Source of the DNA: Candidatus Poribacteria bacterium
Lineage (GTDB): Bacteria; Poribacteria; WGA-4E; WGA-3G
Assembly: GCA_012267415.1 (NCBI GenBank)
Contig: JAAXGN010000156.1
Location: forward strand, 46,890-110,889
Length of the DNA: 64,000 bases
Reading direction: 5' to 3'
The notes below the pieces were generated by a model. It saw only the letters and a program-made list of their open reading frames with translations. It was not told where the DNA came from and searched no databases. This document shows, piece by piece, positions 1-10,132 of the stretch. Every line of letters starts with the position of its first letter. Position 1 is the first letter of the stretch. Made by a program: the position numbers and the translations under genes.

Positions 1-2
1 CT

Positions 3-134
3 GGCACGTCAATCCGTATTGACCTTGAGATGGGTATCGCAGCGATCCTTTTGACAAATCGGGTTCATCCGGATGCACAAAGTACAGGTATCATAGAATG
101 CCGCAATCAGTTTCATAGGATAATCTTCGGATGA
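3..134 (+). CDS. C-terminal end of a serine hydrolase (beta-lactamase-like), cut by the window edge
   Basis: Frame 3 is open from the window edge to a TGA at 132-134 and reads GTSIRIDLEMGIAAILLTNR followed by VHP. This resembles the last strand-helix unit of class C beta-lactamase-like serine hydrolases, where a G-x-S/T-I-x-ID-P run is followed by a hydrophobic strand and LTNRVHP. The ORF track misses it because it is short and has no start. Its stop overlaps the next start codon (ATGA), so it is probably translationally coupled to the NamZ gene. In some bacteria this type of hydrolase is fused to a GH3 N-acetylglucosaminidase; whether that holds here lies outside the window. Confidence 0.7.
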   Translation, partial: GTSIRIDLEMGIAAILLTNRVHPDAQSTGIIECRNQFHRIIFG

Positions 135-1339
135 TAACACTCGGCATAACACGTCTATTGACAGAACATCAGGAATGGATTGAAGGTAAATCTGTCGGTT
201 TGCTAACAAATCACACAGGTGTTGATGAAAACTTGATACACACGATTGAACTGTTAGCAGGATTCAACCTGGTCGCGCTTTTCTCACCTGAACACGGGTT
301 GTGGGGAGCAGCACAGGACGGCGTGAAGATAACGGACACCCAGTACCGTCAGCCAGTACTGTTAGATTCAGAAGGGGGGCAGGATGAAACAGACAACTTA
401 TGTAACAGGCCAACACTACAGATTTATAGTCTTTACGGTTCAACCCCACTTGAGTGGACGGAGATACTTAAAAACATTGATGTTATCATTTACGATATAC
501 AGGATGTAGGTGTGCGATACTATACCTATCTCGGCACGTTGTTTGAGACCATGAAGACACTTGAAAACGTAATAGAGACAGGAAAATGTGTTGAATGCAT
601 TGTCGCTGATCGTCCAAATCCCATCGGTGGTATCCATATAGAGGGTCCGATGTTAGAACCATCCTACGCATCTCTTGTTGGACCTTATCCTATACCCGTG
701 CGGTACGGATTGACGATAGGTGAAATTGCCAAACTATTTCATGCAGAACAGGGATTTACTTTTCCACTTAAGATTGCTCAAATGAGCGGATGGAATCGGG
801 ATATGTGGTTTGATGAAACAGGACTCCTCTGGGTACCACCTTCACCCAATATGCCGACACTTGAGACAGCAACTCTCTACCCAGGCACGTGCCTATTTGA
901 AGGCAGTAACTTGAGCGAAGGTCGCGGAACAACAAAACCTTTTGAACATATCGGCGCACCGTGGATAGACAATCAGAAGTGGTTAACACGACTGAACGCT
1001 AAACAATTTCCGGGTATCCTTTTCCGTCCAATAGTATTTACACCACAGTTCTCCAAATATGAGGGAGAAGTATGCAACGGTGTTGCGATACACATTACTG
1101 ACAAAAAACAGGTTAGTCCCATTGAACTTACAGTTTGGATGTTAAGCACATTGAGTGATGAATTCCCTAATGACTTTAAACTATGGGAAGCACATTTTGA
1201 TAGATTGGCAGGAAGTGATGCACTTCGTAATGCGCTTTTGGCGGGTAATCCTTTTGAGGAAGTCGAAGAATGGTCTGCGGAAATAAAAGCCAGTAATATT
1301 ATTTGGCGAGAACGACGAGAACCTCATCTATTGTATTAA
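131..1339 (+). CDS. namZ: DUF1343 / NamZ-type exo-beta-N-acetylmuramidase
   Basis: The protein (402 aa) shows the hallmark blocks of the DUF1343 family: a start like GITRLLTEHQEWIEGKSVGLLTNHTG, then LFSPEHGLWG near residue 57, IYSLYGSTP, VIIYDIQDVGVRYYTYLGT near residue 120, and VADRPNPIGG. Characterised members (NamZ) cleave terminal MurNAc from peptidoglycan fragments from the non-reducing end. No obvious signal peptide is present at this start; a periplasmic location would require a different start or a missed leader. The start overlaps the upstream stop and the anmK-type kinase follows 35 bp later, so these genes probably form a cell-wall recycling operon. Family call is firm, exact substrate is inferred. 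Confidence 0.88.
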   Translation: MITLGITRLLTEHQEWIEGKSVGLLTNHTGVDENLIHTIELLAGFNLVALFSPEHGLWGAAQDGVKITDTQYRQPVLLDSEGGQDETDNLCNRPTLQIYSLYGSTPLEWTEILKNIDVIIYDIQDVGVRYYTYLGTLFETMKTLENVIETGKCVECIVADRPNPIGGIHIEGPMLEPSYASLVGPYPIPVRYGLTIGEIAKLFHAEQGFTFPLKIAQMSGWNRDMWFDETGLLWVPPSPNMPTLETATLYPGTCLFEGSNLSEGRGTTKPFEHIGAPWIDNQKWLTRLNAKQFPGILFRPIVFTPQFSKYEGEVCNGVAIHITDKKQVSPIELTVWMLSTLSDEFPNDFKLWEAHFDRLAGSDALRNALLAGNPFEEVEEWSAEIKASNIIWRERREPHLLY

Positions 1340-1374
1340 TAACTGCTTTCGTTACCCAAAATTAAAAAAATGAC

Positions 1375-2577
1375 ATGAACCCATTCTACACCTTACCACA
1401 AAAACACAAAAAGACTGTTATCGGTCTAATGAGTGGAACATCCGCCGATGGTGTTGATGTTGCACTTGTTGATATTACAGGATCAGGATTGACCACGGAA
1501 ATTGAGTTGATTGTATTTGAGACAATCCCGTATAAACCTGAAATTCGCGAGAGAATCTTTGATCTATTTAACGTTGAAACAGCACGGGTTGATGAAATCT
1601 GTGAAATGAACTTTGTGCTGGGAAGACTATTTGCAGAAAGCACATTGGTGGTACTAGAAAAGAGTGGTGTGTCGCCGACACAAGTTGATCTCATCGGTTC
1701 ACACGGTCAAACGATTCACCACATGCCGTCCGCATCAACACCTGCCACACTACAAATTGGCGAACCTGCGGTGATAGCACATGAAACTGGTATTCCAACC
1801 ATTGCCGATTTCCGTGTGGCAGACATCGCTGCGGGTGGTGAAGGAGCACCGCTAATCGCATATCCTGATTATCTACTGTTTCATAGTCCTACACAAACAA
1901 TCGGGCTGCTAAACATCGGAGGCATTGCAAATCTGACGGTACTACCCGCAGGCAAAGGTATTGAAGCAGTTCACGCGTCGGACACAGGTCCTGGTAATAT
2001 GATTCTGGATGCATGTGTTGAGAAAATGACAACTGGTGCAAAACACTATGACGAAAATGGAGAGCTCGCAAGACAAGGCACAGTGTGTAAAGAGTTTTTA
2101 GATGATTGGCTTACGCATCCGTTCCTGGCATTAACACCCCCAAAAACTACGGGACGCGAGACATTCGGGACTACTTTTGCAGATGATTGTTTGCACCAGA
2201 TCCGCACAAGAGGCAGTTCATATTATGGAGAGCAGAATACGATGGCAGATTATGACGGACTCGCAACACTTACAGCATTTACAGTAGAAAGCATCTCACG
2301 TTACTATACGGATTTTGTTGCTGGTAATTCACCCTTAGACATCCTGTATGTTAGTGGCGGCGGCGCGCAAAATCCTCTCATGATGGAAGGTCTCGCTAAG
2401 AAGTTTCACCCTATCCCAGTCGTTGATATCACAGAAAAAGGAATCTTAGGAGATGCAAAAGAGGCAATCGGTTTTGCTATCTTGGCAAACGAAGCAGTGC
2501 ATGGTAATTTTGCCAATGTTCCTAATGCGACAGGGGCAATGTGTCGGAAGGTGTTAGGGAAGTTCGTTTGTCCATAA
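1375..2577 (+). CDS. anmK: Anhydro-N-acetylmuramic acid kinase
   Basis: At 400 aa it is slightly longer than the usual ~370. It has GLMSGTSADGVDVALVDI at the N-terminus (phosphate-binding loop), GSHGQTIHH near residue 107, GEPAVIA, ADFRVADIAAGGEGAPL, LLNIGGIANLTVLP and DTGPGNMILD, all typical of AnmK in the ASKHA fold. The enzyme phosphorylates anhydroMurNAc to MurNAc-6-phosphate with ring opening, in the cytoplasm. It lies 35 bp behind the NamZ gene on the same strand, consistent with one recycling operon. NamZ would release MurNAc rather than the anhydro sugar, so the pairing is not a simple product-substrate chain. Confidence 0.95.
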   Translation: MNPFYTLPQKHKKTVIGLMSGTSADGVDVALVDITGSGLTTEIELIVFETIPYKPEIRERIFDLFNVETARVDEICEMNFVLGRLFAESTLVVLEKSGVSPTQVDLIGSHGQTIHHMPSASTPATLQIGEPAVIAHETGIPTIADFRVADIAAGGEGAPLIAYPDYLLFHSPTQTIGLLNIGGIANLTVLPAGKGIEAVHASDTGPGNMILDACVEKMTTGAKHYDENGELARQGTVCKEFLDDWLTHPFLALTPPKTTGRETFGTTFADDCLHQIRTRGSSYYGEQNTMADYDGLATLTAFTVESISRYYTDFVAGNSPLDILYVSGGGAQNPLMMEGLAKKFHPIPVVDITEKGILGDAKEAIGFAILANEAVHGNFANVPNATGAMCRKVLGKFVCP

Positions 2578-2586
2578 ACTACCATT

Positions 2587-3606
2587 CTAAAACTTAACCC
2601 TCAGAGAAAGCCGGTTGCTGATGCCTAAATCCGGTTGACTCTGATAGGCGTAGTCAACATGAAATGCTGCACCCGTCACAAAACGGAGTTGGAGACCAGC
2701 ACCAGCGGTGAAATACATCGCACGAGAAGTGCCATTCCTACCATCCAGTCCACAACGCAACGCTAACAACTCAAATAGAACGTATTCTGCCCCGGTATGG
2801 AATTCGTAATCATTACGGGTGTCTACATCGGCAGCTAATGTGAACCTACTGTTGAAAACGGTAAGTTTCTGATGATAGGCGATACCGAGTTTCAGACGCG
2901 GTAAAAGCGTTTCTGTATGAGGAGATTCCCCTTCGTTTTCAGGTGGGGTGTTCCAATAGAGTTTAGTTGTGAGGAAATCGCTCGCAACGATACCGAAGGA
3001 AAAAGCAGCAGTTTTGTCTGGGCTCGTTTTCACGAGAATACCAAGATCAGTCCCACCACCCACAGCATTCGTATTACGATACGTATCAATATACAGCAGT
3101 TTCAGGCTGGTTCCGACATCAATAGTAATATCTTGGGGTAAAGTAACGAGATGTCCTGCACCACTCAGCAGTATCGCATTATTTGTATTGCTAAAGGTAC
3201 CGATGACGAAAGGACGGTTGTTTGGACCGATCGCTTTGGTGGTGACAGGTATTCCCGTTATCGGGATGTCGTCTACACCGACGCGGAGCCAACTGATGCC
3301 GAAGGTCATTTTTTTGCCAGTTTGAGGATATATATAACTTGCGACATTGTATGAGGCAAGGTCGGCAAGTGTGGCGTGCATAAAATTGAATTCGTGGTGC
3401 ATCAGCTGCGCGATCCCCGCAGGATTGTAGTAAGTTGTGCTTGCCTCATCAGCAATCGCGGTGAATGCGTTACCCATACCTAACGGACGCGCGCCAGTAC
3501 CGAATGTGAGGAAGTCTGCTGTATACGTCTCCGCAGAAACCTTAGGCATAACTCCCAATATAAAAAGGAAAAACAGTAGAGGCAGTAAGGGGTGTACTTT
3601 TCTCAT
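2587..3606 (-). CDS. PorV/PorQ-family outer-membrane beta-barrel protein
   Basis: This 339-aa protein starts with a signal peptide (LLPLLFFLFILG ... VSAET) and then the family signature FLTFGTGARPLGMGNAFTAIAD, EASTTYYNPAGIAQL, as in PorV/PorQ/UPF0164 proteins. These are FadL-like barrels; PorV of type IX secretion carries cargo and partners PorU. The C-terminus (SNRLSLRVKF) ends in Phe, as expected for an outer-membrane barrel. It lies directly downstream (17 bp) of the giant C25 peptidase, reproducing the PorU-PorV association. Family assignment is good; the specific PorV role is inferred from the neighbour. Confidence 0.82.
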   Translation of the reverse strand: MRKVHPLLPLLFFLFILGVMPKVSAETYTADFLTFGTGARPLGMGNAFTAIADEASTTYYNPAGIAQLMHHEFNFMHATLADLASYNVASYIYPQTGKKMTFGISWLRVGVDDIPITGIPVTTKAIGPNNRPFVIGTFSNTNNAILLSGAGHLVTLPQDITIDVGTSLKLLYIDTYRNTNAVGGGTDLGILVKTSPDKTAAFSFGIVASDFLTTKLYWNTPPENEGESPHTETLLPRLKLGIAYHQKLTVFNSRFTLAADVDTRNDYEFHTGAEYVLFELLALRCGLDGRNGTSRAMYFTAGAGLQLRFVTGAAFHVDYAYQSQPDLGISNRLSLRVKF

Positions 3607-3623
3607 ATTTCTCTGTAATCAAT

Positions 3624-6600
3624 CTACTTCAATTTCATCATTTTCAGAATATGGGTCTGGTCATCTTCGTCATCCAGACTTTTAACGATCATCTTACCGT
3701 AATAAACACCGTTTGCTACTTCGTTCCCATCGTCATCTTTACCATCCCACTTGAGTTGGATAAATCCTGAAGGAGCTTCACTCTCCAGTTTACGAATTAA
3801 CCTTCCGGTAAGGGTATATATTTTGACTGTAAGCGACTTAGCAGGCTTTGTTAACTCACAAGTTATTGTGGTATTGCGCGTAAACGGGTTCGGATAATTT
3901 AGCGGTTCCACTAACTGGAGGGCACTATGGACTTGAAAACTAATCTCGCTCTCACCCTGATTACCATCAAGGTCACTTGCTACCAATCGCAACTGATACT
4001 CACCGGGTTCAAGTTCAGGAGAATTATACGTCAATACCACCTGATTTGACCCTGGATGCTGTGTCATTTTATAGTCAGTTTCAGCAATAGGTTCAAACGC
4101 ATCAAAACGTCCTAAAGCAAACGCAACAGGACGGGTGAGATAATCTATGCCGCGCGGGTCAGTGAGTGTTGCTTGAATAAGGGGTGCGGCATCTACTGAT
4201 GAACCGGAAATAAAGTGCTGCTGGTCACCAATTGTCAACTGTATGTTTGGCGGCACCGTATCCTCACTATAAAGGCACGTGAGAGTCCCTAAATAGGAGG
4301 TATCCGCTTGGACTGTGCCAACCTTAGCAGTATTAAACAGGAATCGGTCACCTGCCCTAAAAGCATCCGGCCCCTGTGTTATCAGTAGAGTCAATCCATA
4401 ATCTTTATATTCAAAAGGTGTACCGACTGTGCCATAGATAGGCGTTCCATTCTGTGTCAATACGCCACTATTTTCACCTTCAATCTGAAATTGTGTTGGA
4501 GAAACAAAGAGGATTAGCCAAGTATCCTGTGGCATAGACGTCTCAGTCTCCAAGTCAAGATACTGAATTGTTCCATTTCCGGTGTTCCTGCTTGTATAAT
4601 AGGATGTATAATATGAGGTATCCTGTTCACCTGCTCCTTGAACTCGCGACATCCTAAAACCCAATTTATCGCCAAAACCGAAAGGTGTTTCTCTGCTTCT
4701 AATATCAACAGTAAATCCAAGATTGCTGAGAAAACTTGTCTGTATGTTATTATAGCTGATAATATGCATATCTCTCGCTATTTCCTCTAATCTCTGATCC
4801 TGTCCAGTTGAACCGTCGTCAGAAACATTGGGTATAAATAGGAGCCTGTAAGTCTGCGGTGTATCAAATAAAATCAACCAGGTTCCTATGTTAACTTCAC
4901 TGGATGTAATATTAACGTTGTCAATTGATCCATCCCCAACGTTATCGGTACGAATTTTAGCTACCTGTGTTGATGTATAGATACTGCCGTTAGCCTGTTT
5001 CTTAATTTCAGAATCAAGACGAACCCAGTTTGCTATCGTATTGAGCCAGAGATATATCCCGATGTTGTTTGAACGTTCTTCTAAAGCAGTGTTAAGGGTT
5101 GTCTCCATACTTTGCGTTTCGGTGGACAAATCTGCATCTGTCCCAAAAAGTTCCTTGACCACGTTCTGTTGAAGCGCAGTAAAATCAAAATCAAGCTCAA
5201 CGGTTACAGGTGTTTGAAGTTTGAACATAGGACTGGTTATTCCAGTCTGATTTCCAACTGACCCTTGTCCTGTATTTTCTCCGGTGTCTAAATGCAAACT
5301 ATAACCCAATAGAGCGTTTTGCGTCGGCAATGTTACTGGGAGCAGTGATCCTTCTGTTTTCTCGTTACTGATATGTGGCCATGTTAAATATGGGGGTAGG
5401 TGTGGCGTGGTGCCGTTGTTATATAAAGATGGCACCTCACCCGTTCCACCAAGGTAATAGGCGAAATTTGGGTTCGTCGTTTCTGATACAATAGGTAAAG
5501 CGGTAAGAACTAAGGGTTTGTCTTCACCCACCCCTACTGACGTTAATATCCGTATACCACCATCAACACTTTTCACGCTCAATGGCACGTCTCCAATAAT
5601 GTCACCTGAAACAGTAAGTTGTCTGTATCCGATGTTATCCTGCTCTTCATTTTCCAGCACAAGGCCATATAAAGCCGTACCGGGTTCTTCAGACTCGCTA
5701 AATACAGGATCAACATATACAAACACGTCGTGTATACCATTACGGAGGGATACCGGAATAGAAACAGTCGCAATCGGATTGACATTAAGGGGTTCAGGTT
5801 CATAGGCATTGGACTGTTGAACAAGGGGATTTCGTACGATCCAATCGTCTGGAGATATTTTTGTGCTGCCGAGTAGATGTGCATCCGGGTCAACAATATT
5901 GTTCTCATCTATATCCGGATTTCCACTAAAAAATGCCACTTCAATATCCAAATCGGAAAGTCCTACCTTCTCAAGCAGATCAGCCATTAAAATATTCGGA
6001 TGGGAAATGGCTTCATTCCCGCTCCCAGCAGTGCCAGTCAATTCAATATCAACTGTCAGATAACGTTTGAGCGAACCATCATCGGTTGTGTCCATGGTAT
6101 AGTTGATCTCTTGAAAATCCGAGAAACGTCTATTATAGACTACAGAAAGGTTAGGATAAACATAAGGATAGAACCGAAAATAATCAGAAGTAACAACATT
6201 ATCGTCCGCATCCGTAACCTGTATATCATATCGAAATGCTGATCCGTCGCTTGGCACGGGTAGGGGTTGCGGTAGCTTCCACCACCTGGCAGTTGTTGAT
6301 GAAGCCGTTGCTATTTTAGAAAATGCTGATTCAGGAACTGTTTCAGTAGGTTCAAGGAATACTTGGTTATTTCTTGGGTTCAAGGTATTCCGCCATTCCA
6401 ACATCACAGAAACCGTTTCGCTGCTATCGTCAGAAATGTATGCAAAAATATCAATCACATCCTGGTCAGATGGATTGGTGATCACCTGTGGTATAATATC
6501 AAGTATCTTTGGCACTTCAACCGTGAATCCATCACCACCGACAGCGATTTCAGTTGCGTTTTCAGCATAATACTCTACATGTGCATCCCCTTGTGAGATG

Positions 6601-9600
6601 TTAACTGGCACGTCAATTTCAACTTCTGGATAACTCCCTCGTTGTACTTTTAACGTTTCAGTTACGACTACATCACCGGAGTAGTATTCCCGTTGTGCGC
6701 CAGTTTTATCAACGCCGACAGATTGTTGTCCGGGAAAACTTACCTTAACTGTTAGATCACCATCAAAACTGGTGTTCCGTGTAAAAACCTTCTTACCAAG
6801 TGCATAATCATAACGTGCAGTTTGAACGTAGCCAGGGGCAATTTTGAGTGTATCACCTGCTTTAACGGTCTTGGTCTGAATTGCGGGAAGGATTTCATAT
6901 TCTGCCATAGCGATACGCAACGCCGGGTCGCCAAATAACGTATATTCAAGCATAATATCCAGTTGGGATGTACCTTCTGTTAATAAGTACTCAAGTTTAG
7001 AATCGAAACTAAGCGGACCGAGTTGCCGGATATCCCGCTGGAATAACATATCAAATATGATCCTGTTAAGGTCCTTGTTTCCACTACCGTAAGTCAGTCG
7101 CGTTGCGCTGAGCATGCCGATAATTCCGCCTCTCTCCTTCCGTAGCATTTTCTCCGCCATACTCGGTTCACCGGGGGCATCGAAATACCCGTTATAGCAA
7201 CTCAACACAAGCATAAAAGGGATCTGTGCAGTCTCTTGTACCTTATCTACAGACGCATTGTCGAAGATAATTTCATGGGTCCAGACAATTCGTCCACCAT
7301 GACCGGCATATTGTGCAATAGCAGCACCTTCACCTAAAGCTTTGATGATTCTATCTTTTGCTACACTTCGGGGGAGTGCGTCAGAGAACTGCTCAGGGTT
7401 CGCCTCAACTTCATCTATCACATCCTCAAGATAAATTTCAACGGTCTCATACCCAAGACGTGTATGGTCTTTTGCGATTTCGTTAAGACTTTTCTTGAAG
7501 ATATGATCTCCCGGGTTGCTTACTTCATCATCAGCAACGGATATAATTCGCCGTCTCCATGCCCCGTTAGGTCGCTGTCCTTCATAACTGATAATCTTGT
7601 CTATAACGGTATCCGCCTCCTCCACAGTTTCAACACTTAGTCTACCGACATAGAAATCCACAAATTCATCATGTCCAGAGACTGTAGCATACCAATGATC
7701 GGCAGAAGTTCTGCCAAACGAGTCTGTTGTAATGTAGTGAGATGGTATATACCCTGCGACTTCTGGTGGTTCAGAATGTATCTCCTTATCTATACCGCGA
7801 AAGTCGTAGGTTCCATCTCCTAAAAATACGAGATATGAGAGTGCGGGGGGTGTCCAATTATTGTATGCGTAGGTAAGGAAGTTTTTTATCCAGACTGGAT
7901 GCACTTTTCCATCTCCAAAAGTGTTGTATATATCATTGATGTCAACAACCTTAGTCCGGTATCCGCCGCCTTGTGACGTGGAACGCCAGTTGGCTAACCT
8001 ATCAGCTGCCTCACGAAACCTTGCATGCACTACGATTATGTAATCTGCGCCGTTCAGTGTACTACGTAAATCACTCGGTGGAACGGTCTCAATCTGAACA
8101 GGGGTACGAAGTGCGGCATCTGAAACGGCTATAAACTCAGTTGTTCGGGTGTCTGGCAACTGGAAAGTCGCAGTGTATGTGCTGTTCGGTACGGCTCTCA
8201 AGTCTCCAGAATTTAATGCTCTAAGTCGTGCTTGCATCTCCCCAGTGGTTGCATGGCGGGTTACATCTACACCTTGAAGTTTAGCAGTGAGTGTGTTTCC
8301 ATCTGTTTCAAAAACAGATATATCTGGATTAAGAAACGCATCAATACGGAATTGGTTTATAACGCCTTTCTTTTCATCGTCCTGTCCTGTCTTGATAGGT
8401 GTTCCAAAGCGAAGTTGATCATCCACTGCTAAAAAGAGACGCGTATAGTCAACCCAGAACCTGTTGAGATAGACGTGATACGGATAACGGGTTGTATCCT
8501 CTTCAATAGTTGTATCAATCCGTGTTAGAGAGAGGACATTCATTTCACCTTGGGCTGCATCTTTAAGGTTATTCCAGACTCGTAGGTACTCTGAAAGTGT
8601 TACCTGTGCCTGACTTTCCCAGATAGCATGGTCAATTCGCACACTATTCACGGCAGCATAGACTTCATGCGTTTCGGGTGTTCCGCCTTGTAAAACAACC
8701 TGTATCTGTGGTGGGTCAAAACTTTTCGCGATGTCATAGAGTGGAAATTCAAGACGCAACTCACCAATCTCGCTTGAGTTCTTGATACCGTCCCAAAACC
8801 AAAAGTCCAACGCATCAAACCATTTGTGCTTTTCTCCTCCCGATACAATTTCCGGATGGACAAACTCCAAATTGTTTGTAAGGTGATCCTCCTCAAAAAC
8901 GACACGGGATCGGAAGGTCGGCACCTGAACAGCAGTAGCATCGCTTGGGCTTGCATCAATCTGCGCCACCCGACTATTTTGCTGGCGCGACGGATTTTGT
9001 ACCCCTGATGCCACGCTTAACCAGTAGATATTCCATATTGTATACGCGTTCTTTTTATGGGGACTCTCAGGATCAGTGGAACTGTGCGCCAAGAAAAAAA
9101 TTGCATCTTCCGCGTCAAAACGTCGATCACCTGCACCACTTACATAGATAGGTATTTCCCGTTCACCGTGGGTAAGACGTAGCTTCCGAGGGTCAACACC
9201 TATTAGGTCAATACCCCAGTCCGTTTTCAGAGACGTTGCTGTTACTTTGTAGATTCCTGTTTCATCAATATAGAGTTTATATCGTGTCTGTTGGCTTTCG
9301 TTAGACAAGCCTGGGGCAGATGGTGCAGCCCTAAGTGAACCTATATTTGCACGTGAACCTTCACTTATTCCCATACCCGCATTAAAAATTCTACGGTAAT
9401 CCAAATAATTGAGGATGTGCTGCGCAAAAGTCTTTTCGAAAGGAGATGCCATACTATGTAACTGACGTTGTTGATTCACAGGAATCGTGTTTTTGGTAGA
9501 ACCGATGCCTTGTACAGGCATTTGTGTGCGATAGGGTATGGAAACAGTGAGACGGTTATGTGAACGGAGTTCACGGGTAACACTATTATACTGGACCGGA

Positions 9601-10061
9601 TGTAAAACTACGGTGATAACACGTTGGGAACGGATGTATCCATCCATCTCTATCCGTGCCAGAACCGCTGGATAAAAGTCGGAATCGGAATGCCTATTAT
9701 TCAAAAAATCTTTCTGACTGTGAAATAACCTCACACCGTTCTGCTTTTGCAATGCACCGGCGTTTACTACTATATTCTTATCGTTCAATTCTGCGTCTGG
9801 TGGAACAGCTAAAAGCACACGTGTAACTGGTAATTTTGGATACCCTGGTTCTTGGACCCAACCACAGTCAGCATAAGCTACATTGTGGTATATACCTTGC
9901 TGTGCTGTGTTTCCTTCAGGTTCAACTGCTGTAACCTCAAGTTGTGATAGTTCAAAATTAAGGGTGATCTCGTTTGCAGTGGTTATTTGCGTGACATCCG
10001 CAACCGCAACAACACTAAAGCAGAACAAGACTATTGCATATATCACACAACGTGTATACAA
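3624..10061 (-). CDS. Giant PorU-like C25 (gingipain-type) cysteine peptidase with C-terminal sorting domain
   Basis: The protein has 2145 aa. A signal peptide (YAIVLFCFSVVAVADV) is followed by a gingipain-propeptide-like N-terminal part (about 20-650), then a C25 caspase-like domain (about 660-1050) starting near DYIIVVHARF. The catalytic dyad is visible as His in QYAGHGG (about residue 918) and Cys in LVLSCYNGYFD (about 956). The region 1050-2050 is built of beta-rich Ig-like segments. The last ~90 residues (NYPNPFTRNTTITCEL ... GNEVANGVYYGKM) form a FlgD/type-A sorting-like domain. PorU of type IX secretion is a C25 sortase that removes such domains and is ~1150 aa, so this form is about twice as long. 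The PorV-like gene follows at once. Fit to PorU rather than a secreted protease is inferred. Confidence 0.8.
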   Translation of the reverse strand: MYTRCVIYAIVLFCFSVVAVADVTQITTANEITLNFELSQLEVTAVEPEGNTAQQGIYHNVAYADCGWVQEPGYPKLPVTRVLLAVPPDAELNDKNIVVNAGALQKQNGVRLFHSQKDFLNNRHSDSDFYPAVLARIEMDGYIRSQRVITVVLHPVQYNSVTRELRSHNRLTVSIPYRTQMPVQGIGSTKNTIPVNQQRQLHSMASPFEKTFAQHILNYLDYRRIFNAGMGISEGSRANIGSLRAAPSAPGLSNESQQTRYKLYIDETGIYKVTATSLKTDWGIDLIGVDPRKLRLTHGEREIPIYVSGAGDRRFDAEDAIFFLAHSSTDPESPHKKNAYTIWNIYWLSVASGVQNPSRQQNSRVAQIDASPSDATAVQVPTFRSRVVFEEDHLTNNLEFVHPEIVSGGEKHKWFDALDFWFWDGIKNSSEIGELRLEFPLYDIAKSFDPPQIQVVLQGGTPETHEVYAAVNSVRIDHAIWESQAQVTLSEYLRVWNNLKDAAQGEMNVLSLTRIDTTIEEDTTRYPYHVYLNRFWVDYTRLFLAVDDQLRFGTPIKTGQDDEKKGVINQFRIDAFLNPDISVFETDGNTLTAKLQGVDVTRHATTGEMQARLRALNSGDLRAVPNSTYTATFQLPDTRTTEFIAVSDAALRTPVQIETVPPSDLRSTLNGADYIIVVHARFREAADRLANWRSTSQGGGYRTKVVDINDIYNTFGDGKVHPVWIKNFLTYAYNNWTPPALSYLVFLGDGTYDFRGIDKEIHSEPPEVAGYIPSHYITTDSFGRTSADHWYATVSGHDEFVDFYVGRLSVETVEEADTVIDKIISYEGQRPNGAWRRRIISVADDEVSNPGDHIFKKSLNEIAKDHTRLGYETVEIYLEDVIDEVEANPEQFSDALPRSVAKDRIIKALGEGAAIAQYAGHGGRIVWTHEIIFDNASVDKVQETAQIPFMLVLSCYNGYFDAPGEPSMAEKMLRKERGGIIGMLSATRLTYGSGNKDLNRIIFDMLFQRDIRQLGPLSFDSKLEYLLTEGTSQLDIMLEYTLFGDPALRIAMAEYEILPAIQTKTVKAGDTLKIAPGYVQTARYDYALGKKVFTRNTSFDGDLTVKVSFPGQQSVGVDKTGAQREYYSGDVVVTETLKVQRGSYPEVEIDVPVNISQGDAHVEYYAENATEIAVGGDGFTVEVPKILDIIPQVITNPSDQDVIDIFAYISDDSSETVSVMLEWRNTLNPRNNQVFLEPTETVPESAFSKIATASSTTARWWKLPQPLPVPSDGSAFRYDIQVTDADDNVVTSDYFRFYPYVYPNLSVVYNRRFSDFQEINYTMDTTDDGSLKRYLTVDIELTGTAGSGNEAISHPNILMADLLEKVGLSDLDIEVAFFSGNPDIDENNIVDPDAHLLGSTKISPDDWIVRNPLVQQSNAYEPEPLNVNPIATVSIPVSLRNGIHDVFVYVDPVFSESEEPGTALYGLVLENEEQDNIGYRQLTVSGDIIGDVPLSVKSVDGGIRILTSVGVGEDKPLVLTALPIVSETTNPNFAYYLGGTGEVPSLYNNGTTPHLPPYLTWPHISNEKTEGSLLPVTLPTQNALLGYSLHLDTGENTGQGSVGNQTGITSPMFKLQTPVTVELDFDFTALQQNVVKELFGTDADLSTETQSMETTLNTALEERSNNIGIYLWLNTIANWVRLDSEIKKQANGSIYTSTQVAKIRTDNVGDGSIDNVNITSSEVNIGTWLILFDTPQTYRLLFIPNVSDDGSTGQDQRLEEIARDMHIISYNNIQTSFLSNLGFTVDIRSRETPFGFGDKLGFRMSRVQGAGEQDTSYYTSYYTSRNTGNGTIQYLDLETETSMPQDTWLILFVSPTQFQIEGENSGVLTQNGTPIYGTVGTPFEYKDYGLTLLITQGPDAFRAGDRFLFNTAKVGTVQADTSYLGTLTCLYSEDTVPPNIQLTIGDQQHFISGSSVDAAPLIQATLTDPRGIDYLTRPVAFALGRFDAFEPIAETDYKMTQHPGSNQVVLTYNSPELEPGEYQLRLVASDLDGNQGESEISFQVHSALQLVEPLNYPNPFTRNTTITCELTKPAKSLTVKIYTLTGRLIRKLESEAPSGFIQLKWDGKDDDGNEVANGVYYGKMIVKSLDDEDDQTHILKMMKLK

Positions 10062-10132
10062 AACGACTTATCTCCTATTCCAATGTTTATATTTAGTTGT
10101 TAACTGGTCTGCTTTTCTTCACAATTCATCAT

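Noticed and set aside
2917-3354. Plus-strand ORFs antisense to the PorV-like gene
   Set aside because: They lie fully within a well-supported gene, have no SD and no family motifs.
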